DNA of 64,000 nt from an uncultured Clostridia bacterium (GCA_947383835.1 CANDEV010000007.1:62001-126000); one strand, 5' to 3'; counted from the first letter of the stretch, positions 33,386-42,303 are shown. Numbers and translations are program-made. Notes: generated by a model from the letters alone, not told the origin.

Positions 33386-33682
33386 TTATTTTTCTTTAAG
33401 CGATTTGAAGTAATCAACAAGCTTTATGACCATTTCTTGTTCCTGTGTGTTAAGCTCGGTAATATCGACTTTTATTCCGTCGTCAAGACTGAGCAGGTAA
33501 TCGGTGGAAACTCCGAATATCCTCGACAGTTCTACAAGGTAAATGCTTGACGGCGTAGAAAGGGACATCTCCCATGAGTTTACTGCGCTTCTTGAAATTC
33601 CGAGCCGTCTTGCAAGCTGCGTTTGGGTCATACCGCTTTTTTCCCGCAGTGATTTTATGCGGTCTGCAATAAAAAGAATCAT
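33386..33682 (-). CDS. XRE-family helix-turn-helix regulator
   Basis: 98 residues from the ATG with AGGGGG 8 bases upstream. The Cro/C1-type domain covers about 5-62 (SGMTQTQLARRLGISRSAVN, SWEMSLSTPS, ELSRIFGVSTDYLL), then a short acidic helical tail with NTQEQEMVIKLVDYFKSL. A candidate operator lies in its leader region at 33734-33745. The target genes are unknown; the adjacent transporter genes are possible. Confidence 0.88.
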   Translation of the reverse strand: MILFIADRIKSLREKSGMTQTQLARRLGISRSAVNSWEMSLSTPSSIYLVELSRIFGVSTDYLLSLDDGIKVDITELNTQEQEMVIKLVDYFKSLKEK

Positions 33683-33733
33683 TTTCAATCCCCCTTTTGA
33701 TTATTATACACTACTTTAAATGATAGTAACATA

Positions 33734-33745
33734 TCTTAAAAGATG
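33734..33745. promoter_or_regulatory. Inverted repeat upstream of the XRE gene, putative operator
   Basis: ATCTT-AA-AAGAT, about 50 bases upstream of the XRE start codon, where autorepression is common for this family. Confidence 0.35.
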
Positions 33746-33802
33746 TATTAATTATTGTGTAATTTTGATAAATATATAATTAATCATTAGTGATTATTTT
33801 AC

Positions 33803-33831
33803 TTGACAAGGTTAAAAATATGTGGTATACT
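33803..33831 (+). promoter_or_regulatory. Orphan consensus promoter pointing at the 3' end of the 33925 gene
   Basis: TTGACA, 17 bases, TATACT on the plus strand, but the next plus-strand gene is far away and the downstream gene is on the opposite strand. Its transcript would begin near 33838, pass through the terminator hairpin at 33854 and run antisense to the solute-binding-protein mRNA. Confidence 0.6.
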
Positions 33832-33853
33832 TTTTTCAGACGGAAAAAATAAA

Positions 33854-33886
33854 CTCCGCGCTCCCTTTGTTATAGGGAGCGCGGAG
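33854..33886 (-). terminator. Terminator of the LplB/LplC/solute-binding-protein operon
   Basis: Perfect 13-base stem CTCCGCGCTCCCT / AGGGAGCGCGGAG followed on the minus strand by TTTATTTTTT. Confidence 0.92.
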
Positions 33887-33924
33887 ACTCAAATAGTTTT
33901 ACCTTTGAGAAATTACCGCCGCAA

Positions 33925-35814
33925 TTACTTGCGAGCCTCTTCTTCAAGAGCGTGTCTTATTGCAGCCTCGTTCTCGCACCACGCAAGGCACTGACCGTCG
34001 GGGTCGTAGTCCTTGCACTTCTGTACCATGCCTGCAACGATCTGATCGTATTCCTCGTCGCTTGAAGCGTAGATCGCTTTCCATGAGTCGCTTACGATAC
34101 ATTTAGCGACCTGTTCCCAGATGATCTTAAGCTCGTCGGACTTTTTGGTCTCGGTATATGATGTTCCCAAAGAGACCTTGTGAGGAACGCTGTCCATGTA
34201 CATCTGCATTGTGAACTGTCCGGAATAGTCACGCCAATCCTGGAAGATCTCATACTTTGTATCCACGAGACGGCTCGCCCAGTTCTCGCAGTTGTATGTT
34301 TCGCCGTTGGAATCGGGGTTGGGAGCGTCCTTAGACCATGTGGTATTGTTCGCCTGGAACGTGCCGTCGTTGAAGCTTCCGCCGCCCCATTCGTCAGGCA
34401 TTATAGTACCCTTTCTGTCCTTATACGCAAGCTCGCCAAATTCGGTGAAGTGAGTCAAGCCGTCCTCGTCGTAGTACCAGCAAAGGTCCTTCGGTCCCCA
34501 CCAGTATGTCATGTAACCCTCGGGAGTGGAGAGGTAGTTGATGATAGCCATGCAAAGCTCGGGGTACTCGGTGCTTGCGCCGATCGTCCATATTCTGTTG
34601 CTGCCCAGTACGTTCATGCCGTAGCAAAGGGGTGTTGCGTCCTTGGGAATAAGGGGATACATTCCTGTGCCGCCCTCAAGGTGAGCTTCGCTGTTATAAA
34701 GCTGTGAGCCTGCGTAGTCGAAGATAGAGTAGAATACGCCGCCTGCCTGAACCTTTTCACTCATTTCGTTATAGGTCTGAGTCATGGAGTTGGGGTCGAT
34801 AAGTCCCGCCTGATAAAGCTTGTTGAAGAATTTGAGAGCCTTTTGATAAGGACTGTCAGCTTCAAGAGCGTCCATATACTCGCCTGTATCAACGTCGTAA
34901 AGACCGAAGCCAAGCTCGTCGTAGCCCCAGTAGCAGGTAGCGAACGCCTTAACGTACATTACCATATTTCCGTCCCAGTCGGGCCACATGGAGATAGCGT
35001 AGCTTTCATTTCCGTTTTCGTCCTTGGGCTGTATCTTCTTCATCTCTACAAAAACGTCGTAAAGATCGTCAATGGTGTTTACCGTGGGGTAGCCAAGCTG
35101 CTTGTACAGATCCCAGCGCAAGTCCATTGTGTAGAAGAACGCTTCGTGGTCGTCGGTGCTTTCGGCAACGTTGTGACCGAAGCCGTGAACAATATGCTCC
35201 GCGCCTATGGATTCGTTAAGGTTGGCGTTGTTTTCAAGAGCGTAGGGCATATGAGCTTCTATATAAGGACCGTACTCGGTAAGTATTTTGTCCTCGTTCC
35301 AGTCAAAGAGCATACTCTCCTTGGCGGCGCGCTGATACTGCTCGCCGTTTGAGCCGAACACAACGATGTCGCCCAGATTTCCCGATTCCATACGTGTGTC
35401 GAACATACCGTCAGTATCGGGGATAATTGTCATTTCAACGTTAAATTCACGCTTCATGACCTCGGCAAACCAGCCTGTGAGCTTTCCGGAATAGTTGGCA
35501 AGCTGGCTGAAAACGGTAAGCTGAATGGGTTCGTCCGTACCGTAAAGGTCGGCGAAATACTCCGCGCCGTAAGGGTTCGCGGTAGTGTCGCTGCCGTCGG
35601 AGGCGTTTGCGGTATCTCCGCCCTCGGTGACCGCGTTGTCTCCGCCGTCTGCGGCTGCGTCAGTGTTGTCGCCGTTGTTTGCCGTTGTAACGGCAGCGTT
35701 TCCGCTGTCGCCGTCGCCTCCCGCAAGCTCGTCGGGAGTTTTAGCTCCGCAGCCTGCAAGTGTGCCGAGCATTGCCAATGAGGTAAGCCCTGCTATAAGC
35801 TTTTTGAGTTTCAT
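33925..35814 (-). CDS. Extracellular solute-binding lipoprotein of an LplA-type ABC transporter
   Basis: 629 residues. Lipobox LAGC (C22), then a long Asp/Asn/Gly/Thr-rich linker to about 85, then a large family 1 binding domain (PIQLTVFSQLANYSGKLTGW, VFGSNGEQYQRAAKESMLFD, GANRIWTIG-type core, CMAIINYLSTPEGYMTYWWG). The length and the WxxF-rich core resemble LplA-type binding proteins found with LplB/LplC permeases for complex oligosaccharides. It is the third gene of the operon, with a 185-base gap after the second permease that contains a family A half-repeat and a purine/pyrimidine leader element. Confidence 0.9.
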   Translation of the reverse strand: MKLKKLIAGLTSLAMLGTLAGCGAKTPDELAGGDGDSGNAAVTTANNGDNTDAAADGGDNAVTEGGDTANASDGSDTTANPYGAEYFADLYGTDEPIQLTVFSQLANYSGKLTGWFAEVMKREFNVEMTIIPDTDGMFDTRMESGNLGDIVVFGSNGEQYQRAAKESMLFDWNEDKILTEYGPYIEAHMPYALENNANLNESIGAEHIVHGFGHNVAESTDDHEAFFYTMDLRWDLYKQLGYPTVNTIDDLYDVFVEMKKIQPKDENGNESYAISMWPDWDGNMVMYVKAFATCYWGYDELGFGLYDVDTGEYMDALEADSPYQKALKFFNKLYQAGLIDPNSMTQTYNEMSEKVQAGGVFYSIFDYAGSQLYNSEAHLEGGTGMYPLIPKDATPLCYGMNVLGSNRIWTIGASTEYPELCMAIINYLSTPEGYMTYWWGPKDLCWYYDEDGLTHFTEFGELAYKDRKGTIMPDEWGGGSFNDGTFQANNTTWSKDAPNPDSNGETYNCENWASRLVDTKYEIFQDWRDYSGQFTMQMYMDSVPHKVSLGTSYTETKKSDELKIIWEQVAKCIVSDSWKAIYASSDEEYDQIVAGMVQKCKDYDPDGQCLAWCENEAAIRHALEEEARK

Positions 35815-35845
35815 TTGTGAAATCGTTCCTTTCCTATTAGATTTT

Positions 35846-35886
35846 TAGAATTTCAGAAGCAAGAGGCAAGAATATTTTACCTCCTG
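35846..35886 (-). promoter_or_regulatory. Purine-arm/pyrimidine-arm leader element before the solute-binding-protein gene
   Basis: On the minus strand GCAGGAGGTAAAATATTCTT is followed by GCCTCTTGCTTCTG, a short AT stretch, and the ribosome site AGGAAAGGAA. GGAGG can pair with CCTC. It is closely similar to the element before rpsS although the gene is unrelated. Confidence 0.45.
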
Positions 35887-35946
35887 CATTTTGTCGGAAA
35901 TTTGCAATACTGTACAAAAAATATGTGATATAATTTCATTGTAAAC

Positions 35947-35973
35947 GCGGGACGGGAAACCCGTCCCCTACAA
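35947..35973 (-). repeat. Half copy of family A core hairpin
   Basis: GGGACGGGAAACCCGTCCCC with TACA: only the first hairpin of the family A repeat, without the terminal repeats. It is between the permease and solute-binding-protein genes. Confidence 0.6.
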
Positions 35974-35999
35974 ATGCTAAAGCAACTGTCAACTGAAAA

Positions 36000-36956
36000 T
36001 CAGCCTTTAACCGCGCCTAACATAAGACCCTTTTCAAAGTACTTCTGCATGAACGGGTATACGCACAAAATCGGGATTATCGTTACCATTGAAATGGTGT
36101 ACTGGAGCGTTTTGGTGCTCATCTGACCCGCTATGTTGCCCATATCTCCGCCGTTTGCGATCGCGCCTAAGTTGGAGCTTTTGTTCAGATAGATGTACAG
36201 CCTGTGCTGAAGAGTGTAAAGCTCCGGCGTGTTGGCGTTGAGGATAAGAGAGTCCTGGAAGGAGTTCCAATGCCCCACCGCGCCGAATATGGCTATGGTT
36301 GCAAGAATAGGCTTGCTCAACGGCCATATTATCTTTCGGAATATCGTCCAGTAGCTTGCTCCGTCCATATAGGCGCTCTCCTCTATCTCTCCCGGTATGG
36401 ACTCAACGTAGGTCTTTACCAGAATGATGTTATAGGGCGATATGATGCCGGGGATTATGTACGCCGCGAATGTGTCGGTAAGACCAAGCATAGCCATGTT
36501 CAGATACCAGGGGATAAGTCCCGCGTTGAAGTACATCGTGATCACAAGGAAGCGGTACCAGAACTGTCTGTGCCACATTTCCTTTTTAGTTACAAGATAA
36601 CCTGCCAGCGCGGAGGTGAATACCATTAGCGCCGTACCTAAAAACGTTCTTATAACGGTAATAAGAACAGAGGTCCACAAGTCGCCCACATTGCCCATTT
36701 GAATGTAGTTTGACAGCGTGATGCCTTTTGGGAGTAACGTTACCGCGCCGCGGTTGATAAACTCATTGCTTGAAATGGTGTTGATAAAAATGTAATAGAA
36801 CGGGAAAATACAGCTTAATGTAAAAATTGCGAAGAACGTGTAGTTTATTATCGAAAATATTATGTCTCCCGTTGTGAGCTTGATGTGAGAGGTTGTGTCC
36901 GATATTTCGTCTGCCGACTTTTTCTTGCTGCCGCCGAGATTGATTCCGTTATCCAT
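36000..36956 (-). CDS. Carbohydrate ABC transporter permease, LplC-type
   Basis: 318 residues with six predicted membrane segments. The binding-protein-dependent transport loop is EESAYMDGASYWTIFRKIIWPLSKP (about 195-219), the EAA motif that contacts the ATPase. It pairs with the LplB-type permease 12 bases upstream, and probably with the following solute-binding protein. No ATPase is encoded here, so a shared MsmX-type ATPase elsewhere is expected. The start follows AGGAGGTGC. Confidence 0.93.
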   Translation of the reverse strand: MDNGINLGGSKKKSADEISDTTSHIKLTTGDIIFSIINYTFFAIFTLSCIFPFYYIFINTISSNEFINRGAVTLLPKGITLSNYIQMGNVGDLWTSVLITVIRTFLGTALMVFTSALAGYLVTKKEMWHRQFWYRFLVITMYFNAGLIPWYLNMAMLGLTDTFAAYIIPGIISPYNIILVKTYVESIPGEIEESAYMDGASYWTIFRKIIWPLSKPILATIAIFGAVGHWNSFQDSLILNANTPELYTLQHRLYIYLNKSSNLGAIANGGDMGNIAGQMSTKTLQYTISMVTIIPILCVYPFMQKYFEKGLMLGAVKG

Positions 36957-36968
36957 TCCTGCACCTCC

Positions 36969-38468
36969 TTAAACTATGCTTTCGCCGCGGATAGCCTTTG
37001 ATACGCCGTTTGCGGCAAAAAGAAGCGTTACGCTTATTACCGACTTGACCATACCGATAACCGTTGACAGAGGGATAAGTCCCTTACCGATACCAAGGTT
37101 ATAAACGTACAGGTCAAGCACCTGAAGCGACTCTCTGTTCATCGGGTTTGAGAATACCATGTACTGCTCCATGCCGTTTGAAAGAATGTTTGCAATAGAC
37201 ATCAGCAGAAGCACGCAGTATGTTGGGATAAGCTCGGGGACGGTGATGTGCCACATCTTGGCAAATCTTCCCGCGCCGTCAACCGTTGCAGCCTCGTAAA
37301 GACCCTGATCGATACCCGAAATGGAAGCTATGTAAATGATAGCGCTCCAGCCCACGCCCTTCCATGTACCCCATGCAAGCATTTTCAGCCACGAGTGGGA
37401 GTTGGACATAAGATAGTTTGTGTTGACATTAGCGTCGGACATACTGTTTATCATGGTGTTGATAAAGCCGTCCGTTGAGAAAAGCGCGATAGCGATAGCG
37501 TACACAAGCACCCAGCTTATAAAGTTAGGTATCGTTGTGAACGTCTGAACAAAACGGCGGAAGTGCTGATTCTTTATCTCCGAGAGGAAGATAGCGAACG
37601 CCATAGGTATCCAGCTTGTGAGGATACCGAGACCGCTCATTGCAAGAGTGTTTTTAAGCACCGTTAAAAGGTCTTTCCTTGTCGCCGCGTTCTGGAAAAG
37701 CGAGGTGAACCATTTAAAGCCCACAAATTTATCCATGCTAAGGGTCTCGCCTGAGTTGTATTCAAAGAAAGCGTACCGCCAGCCGTACAAAGGCAGATAG
37801 CTGAAAACGAACGCCAGCGCGATAGCGGGGAGCATCATCAGGAAAAGCTTGAATCTCGGCTCCATATCGAAGCCCTCGCCCTCTTCCTCCTTGGGGACAA
37901 GCAGGAAGTTTATTACAGATATTGCAATAAACGCAATTGCCAAAGCAAGGAATACTGTGTTCACGTAAGGGAGCTGGGGAGCTACTTGTTTGATCTTGTC
38001 GGCAGCCCTTGCCTGATCCACAATGTCGTTGTAAAGACCGTTTATGCCGAGTATTGCGGCAAGCTCAATAACGCCGCCCGCAAGAGAAAAGATACATCCC
38101 AGCTTTTTGAGCTTGCGGTTGCCAAGTGACATACAGCCGCCTGCCGCCGCAAGGATTATTGCAAGGATAACCACCGCCGAAAGCGCGTTAAGGACTTTAA
38201 AGGTAGACTCCAGCACCCAGCCCTGTCTGAGAGCGCGCCCGAAGTTGGCGACTATGGAATCGTAAGAGATACCGCAGGAAAACAGGGAAAGGTTCTTGTT
38301 TATCATGCCGCTTAGTCTCGCGGGGTTGAACGCCGGGAAAAACAGCATAACGATGTTGGCGATAATAGCAGTCCGCAGAAGCCAGTACATAACGTCGGCG
38401 ACCTTTTCAGCCGGTGTTTTGACGGCTATCGGCTGATTTCTCTTGATTTTAAGAGCTTTTTCTGCCAT
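36969..38468 (-). CDS. Carbohydrate ABC transporter permease, LplB-type, with N-terminal extension
   Basis: 499 residues. The last 300 are a normal LplB-type permease with the EAA loop GLYEAATVDGAGRFAKMWHITVPEL near 400. The first 200 residues add about four membrane segments (around 30-50, 90-120, 125-145, 170-190) that are not in the usual 300-residue form; this fusion or extension is unusual. It is the first gene of the operon, with its own promoter and a LacI-type operator-like palindrome in the leader. Confidence 0.9.
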   Translation of the reverse strand: MAEKALKIKRNQPIAVKTPAEKVADVMYWLLRTAIIANIVMLFFPAFNPARLSGMINKNLSLFSCGISYDSIVANFGRALRQGWVLESTFKVLNALSAVVILAIILAAAGGCMSLGNRKLKKLGCIFSLAGGVIELAAILGINGLYNDIVDQARAADKIKQVAPQLPYVNTVFLALAIAFIAISVINFLLVPKEEEGEGFDMEPRFKLFLMMLPAIALAFVFSYLPLYGWRYAFFEYNSGETLSMDKFVGFKWFTSLFQNAATRKDLLTVLKNTLAMSGLGILTSWIPMAFAIFLSEIKNQHFRRFVQTFTTIPNFISWVLVYAIAIALFSTDGFINTMINSMSDANVNTNYLMSNSHSWLKMLAWGTWKGVGWSAIIYIASISGIDQGLYEAATVDGAGRFAKMWHITVPELIPTYCVLLLMSIANILSNGMEQYMVFSNPMNRESLQVLDLYVYNLGIGKGLIPLSTVIGMVKSVISVTLLFAANGVSKAIRGESIV

Positions 38469-38487
38469 TGTATCAATCCTTTCTTAA

Positions 38488-38506
38488 TATGTAATCGTTT
38501 TACATA
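38488..38506. promoter_or_regulatory. Palindrome in the lplB-type leader, putative LacI-family operator
   Basis: TATGTAATCGTTTTACATA: 7-base arms around TCGTT, with a central CG as is usual for LacI-family sites. It lies between the start site and the first codon, where binding would block elongation. Confidence 0.5.
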
Positions 38507-38574
38507 TTTAATAATTAAACCGTTCCGCCGCTTTTTACACCAAAATACACAGAAGGAACAGGTTTGCAATAATA

Positions 38575-38603
38575 ATTTTACCACATATTTAACAAAGTAT
38601 CAA
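38575..38603 (-). promoter_or_regulatory. Promoter of the LplB/LplC transporter operon
   Basis: Minus-strand TTGATA, 17 bases, TAAAAT, giving a leader of about 100 bases. Confidence 0.65.
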
Positions 38604-38734
38604 TTAACATTTTAACCAAATACATTGATAATTAATAGTTAATAATTAATAAGCAGGGAACGCCCTGCAGTGAGAGTCCCCCCAAAGCCGGATACGATAA
38701 TTCCAAAATTTGATAAAGCCCCCCAAGGGGCGGT

Positions 38735-38781
38735 AAAAAATCAAGAACCTATATACATTGCGGATAGGTTCTTGATTTTTT
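38735..38781 (-). terminator. Bidirectional terminator after the GH3 gene
   Basis: The 18-base stem AAAAAATCAAGAACCTAT / ATAGGTTCTTGATTTTTT has U-rich tails on both sides. A mini-hairpin of the AAAGCCCC family is at 38715-38732. The remaining 38604-38714 shows nothing else. Confidence 0.88.
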
Positions 38782-38803
38782 ATTTTTTCGGCAGTCCGAT
38801 CAA

Positions 38804-41575
38804 TTATTGATCGTCATTTGCCGACAGATCATTCCAGCCGAAGCCGCCTATAAGCTCAAATTTAATGTCCTTAAGAGTAAGTCCGCCCTGACCGAAGTAG
38901 AGCCTGCACGCCGTAAAGCGTGAGAACATTGGCAGCTCCCTCGAAATGGATACCCATTCCTCCGAGCCGTTAAAGGTGTAAGTCCCATGGGGAGAACCCA
39001 TTGCGTACAGCGTAACGGGGACTTGCGCCACTGCGCCGCCCTCCGCCTTTGCGGTAATCGTCGCTTTGTATTTGCCGGGGACTGAAACGTCCAGAGCGAA
39101 TGCAAAGGCTTTGCCCTTGACAGTCTCCACATCCGAAAGGGAGATGACCGCCGTTCTGTCCACCTTATGGAATTCCACATTTTCGGCGTCGAAGTCCTCC
39201 GCGTCCTTGGGACGGTTTATTATCTCTATTTCCTCCGCTTCATTCAATAAGCGCTTCATAGCGCGGCTGTTCATAAGATAGCCGCAGATATTTCCCGCGC
39301 ACCGCTGCAATTCTCCTCTTGTGAGAGTACCGCTTTCAAGGGAGGAAAGAGTATTGTCCCCGTGGGTATTTTGGGAGCTGTCCGCGCAGACCATGTAAAC
39401 GTCGTTCTGCGCCCTTGCCATGGCGGCGAAGTTGTTTCCGTCGGGAGCTTCCCCTCTGTCGTTCATGGTCGCCCACCAGTCCGTCATAACAAAGCCCTTG
39501 AAGCCCCATTCGCCACGCAGGATAGTCGTGTTCAGGTCATAGCTGCCCGCAGTCCACAAGCCGTTTACAGAGCCGTAGGTTGTCATCACCGTTTCGGCTT
39601 TTCCATTTTTCACCGCAATTTCAAAGCCCTTCAGGTAAATTTCCCTCAAAGCTCTTTCGGATATTACCGAGTCTATGCCGCGGCGGTTGGTTTCCTGATT
39701 ATTTCCGCAGAAATGCTTTATCGTACCTGTCACGCTGCTTTTGTGCAAGCCCGCAAGCTCCGCCGCAGCCATTGTCCCCGTAAGGAAAGGGTCTTCGCTG
39801 AAGTACTCGAAATTACGTCCGTTCAAAGGGTGGCGGTGGATATTCATTCCCGGTCCCAGCAGACATTCAACATTGTTTGCGGACATTTCAATACCCGTAA
39901 AGGTGAAAAGCTCCTCCACAAGCTCTTTATTAAAGGTACACGCCAGCATAGTTCCGTTTGGCAGGCTGAACGCCTTTGTGCCGCAGTCAAGCCTCATTCC
40001 CGAGGGTCCGTCGTCGCAGCAGCCGCAGGGTATGCCGTACCCGCGAAGCTTTTCGGTAACTCCGCCGAAAGCCGCAGCCGTTCCCGCCGTGACTTGGGGA
40101 CTTCCCATTCCCTCGCCGCGTATAATGCAGGCAAGGTCGTCGTCCGAAAGCTGTGCGACAAATTCCGCCATGGTATTTTTGCCGCTTAAAACGTCCGCAA
40201 GCTTAATGCCCCTGTCACCCGTTTGGGGTATTTCGGCGGGGAGATTTTCGGCGCGGCGTTTGTCCATGTCGGTCTCGGCAGCGTGCACAAATTCTTTTTC
40301 GGCACGTCCCCCGATATTTTTTATTATCTCAAATTTTTCCACGGGGGCGTAGGCTTCGGCGCACTGCTTTGTAACCCTTGCTTCGGCAATTTCAAAGCTG
40401 TGGACTTCCTCCGCCGACCGCACGTCCGAACCTGCGTAAATTTTGTATTCTCCCGCTTCAAGAACATAGCAGGACTTGTGACCCGTTACTCCAGAATCGT
40501 CATAGGAAGCAAGGTCGTCCAAATCAATTTCAAAGTGCAGAGCCTGTTTTTCATTTGGGGCAAGCTCCTTTGTTTTTTCATAGCCGCAGAGCACCCTCGC
40601 CGCCTTGCCAAGCTTGCCCTGCGCCGCGCCGCAGTATAGCTGTACAACTTCCTTGCCTTTGCAGTCCCCGATATTTTGTACGGTCACGTCAATGGTTATC
40701 CTGCCGTCAGCTGTCTCGGCACGGTCAGTGCTTATCTTAAATTCAGTGTACGAAAGTCCAAAGCCGAATGGGTACAGGACTTTATCCTTTGCAAAGGTCT
40801 CAAACCAGCGGTAGCCCACGTAAATATCCTCGGTGTAGAAATTTTTAAGCTTGTCGCCGAAATATGGGGCGGAGGGGTAATCGCTGATATTTTTTGCGAT
40901 AGTGTCCGAAAGCTTTCCGCAGGGGGAGATGTTTCCGAGAAGCACGTCCGCCGTTCCGAGACCGCCCACCATTCCGCCCTGCCAAGCGTACATAACCGCG
41001 TCGGGAGAAATTTCGCGGACAAAGTTCATGTCGATTATTCCGCCCACGTTAAGGACTACAGCCATTTTCTTAAAGTATTTGCGGACGGTTTTCAGCATTT
41101 CCGTCTCGGTTTTTGTCAGCAGATAAGAACCCTCTTGAAGAGTACTGTCCTGCTCCTCGCCCGCTGTCCTGCCGATGATGACAAGAGCCGTTTCGGAGGC
41201 TTTTGAGATACGCTCCGCAAGCTCATCCGAGACGGGCATTTCCTCCTGCGACCAAGGCTCGCCGCCCCAGCCCGAACCGTCGTTGAACGGGTGAGCCTGT
41301 TCCCACTTTTCATAGACCTCCGCAAGGTCGGCGTTGATTTCCGCGCCGCATTCTTTCAGACCGTCGATAATGCTCCAGACCTTTGAGACGTTCACAAGAC
41401 CGCCCGAGCCTGTGCCGCTTTTGTAGTAGTGGCTCTGGATACGTCCGAAAACCGCCGTGGGGGAGTTTTTATCAAGGGGTAGCGCGCCGTTGTTTTTCAG
41501 CAGTACGCAGCCCTCCGCAGCGGCGCGCCGTGAAGCATCGATATATTTATTCCAATCGAGGGTGATTTTTTTCAT
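38804..41575 (-). CDS. GH3 family beta-glycosidase with swapped domain order
   Basis: 923 residues without a signal peptide, so cytoplasmic. The usual C-terminal GH3 domain comes first (EGCVLLKNNGALPL at 21-34, DSTLQEGSYLL, SYTEFK), then a Fn3-like part (about 285-395), then the catalytic TIM barrel in the second half (CDDGPSGMRLD near 520, GTIKHFCGNNQE near 617, nucleophile D699 in GFKGFVMTDWW), and a C-terminal beta-sandwich of about 110 residues. The same reversed order is known from the Ruminococcus albus and Butyrivibrio beta-glucosidases. It probably hydrolyses imported beta-gluco- or manno-oligosaccharides; substrate is inferred. Confidence 0.93.
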   Translation of the reverse strand: MKKITLDWNKYIDASRRAAAEGCVLLKNNGALPLDKNSPTAVFGRIQSHYYKSGTGSGGLVNVSKVWSIIDGLKECGAEINADLAEVYEKWEQAHPFNDGSGWGGEPWSQEEMPVSDELAERISKASETALVIIGRTAGEEQDSTLQEGSYLLTKTETEMLKTVRKYFKKMAVVLNVGGIIDMNFVREISPDAVMYAWQGGMVGGLGTADVLLGNISPCGKLSDTIAKNISDYPSAPYFGDKLKNFYTEDIYVGYRWFETFAKDKVLYPFGFGLSYTEFKISTDRAETADGRITIDVTVQNIGDCKGKEVVQLYCGAAQGKLGKAARVLCGYEKTKELAPNEKQALHFEIDLDDLASYDDSGVTGHKSCYVLEAGEYKIYAGSDVRSAEEVHSFEIAEARVTKQCAEAYAPVEKFEIIKNIGGRAEKEFVHAAETDMDKRRAENLPAEIPQTGDRGIKLADVLSGKNTMAEFVAQLSDDDLACIIRGEGMGSPQVTAGTAAAFGGVTEKLRGYGIPCGCCDDGPSGMRLDCGTKAFSLPNGTMLACTFNKELVEELFTFTGIEMSANNVECLLGPGMNIHRHPLNGRNFEYFSEDPFLTGTMAAAELAGLHKSSVTGTIKHFCGNNQETNRRGIDSVISERALREIYLKGFEIAVKNGKAETVMTTYGSVNGLWTAGSYDLNTTILRGEWGFKGFVMTDWWATMNDRGEAPDGNNFAAMARAQNDVYMVCADSSQNTHGDNTLSSLESGTLTRGELQRCAGNICGYLMNSRAMKRLLNEAEEIEIINRPKDAEDFDAENVEFHKVDRTAVISLSDVETVKGKAFAFALDVSVPGKYKATITAKAEGGAVAQVPVTLYAMGSPHGTYTFNGSEEWVSISRELPMFSRFTACRLYFGQGGLTLKDIKFELIGGFGWNDLSANDDQ

Positions 41576-41632
41576 TGTTTTTCCTCCTAATTTTGTGTAA
41601 ATTTCACTTCAGCGCACTTGTTACACAGGCGC

Positions 41633-42154
41633 ACCTTTAGGTAAAAAGCTGGTCCAGCTGAGCCCAGCTGGTGGGGTCGAGGGGCAAAGCCCTCGTGGGG
41701 GTCAAGGGGGCAAAGCCCCTTTGTCGCCGCCCGCAGGCGGCGAAACTCCCTATCGTTCAAAAACGGAGAAGGGGGTGAGGAATGGCGACAGCCATTCCGA
41801 GGGGGAGCGTACACGACCGCTCCCCCTTGTTACAGTACGTGACAAATTTACCCTTTAAAACAGTCCGGTGGACTGTTTTAAATCTAACATACTTTATCCC
41901 GTTCCAAACAGTCCACCGGACTGTTTGGAAGATTTAGTTCTTAGGTTTACCGTAGGGGGACGCCCTCTCTTGCAGGGCGTCCCCCTCTTTCGGCTTTGCC
42001 GAAATTCACCCCCTGCGGAGCGCTTGAACGATAGGGAGTTTCGCCCTCTGCGGAGGGCGACAAGGGGCGTTGCCCCTTGACCCCACGAGGGGACTTTGCC
42101 CCCTCGACCCCCACAGCCTTGAAAGGCTGGCGAACTTTTTAGTTGCCTAAAGGG
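41633..42154 (+). repeat. Large palindromic element, family E, copy 1
   Basis: About 522 bases. The outer ends are related to CCTTTAGG(C/T)AA and TTGCCTAAAGGG, and the flanks (CTTGTTAC / GTAACAAG) extend the symmetry. Inside are GGTCGAGGGGCAAAGCCCTC and its match, AACAGTCCGGTGGACTGTT hairpins, GGGGGACGCCC...GGGCGTCCCCC and GGGGGAGCG...CGCTCCCCC. Translated stretches have no homology-like features and mirror each other, so it is considered non-coding. It fills most of the 755-base gap before rsmG. A copy in opposite orientation is at 62994-63473. Confidence 0.85.
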
Positions 42155-42274
42155 ACTCTTACGTAACAAGTGTAAATATTATGTTTATTGTACAACAAAG
42201 TTTGGCTGTTATCAAGAGCAAAACTTAAAAACGGCGTAATAAATTTATGAAGAAAACGTTTAAAAATTATCCCT

Positions 42275-42303
42275 TGAAAAAAAGTCCAAAATAGTTTATC
42301 ATT
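42275..42303 (+). promoter_or_regulatory. Promoter of rsmG
   Basis: TTGAAA, 17 bases, TATCAT, 27 bases before the start codon. Confidence 0.55.

Noticed and set aside
41868..42169. Open frames within the large palindromic elements (also at 62961-63358)
   Set aside because: Their translations (for example ...GGRPLLQGVPLFRLCRNSPP...) mirror the repeat sequence and appear in both orientations. Such frames are often annotated as proteins in repeat-rich genomes, but they lack ribosome sites and selection signs.
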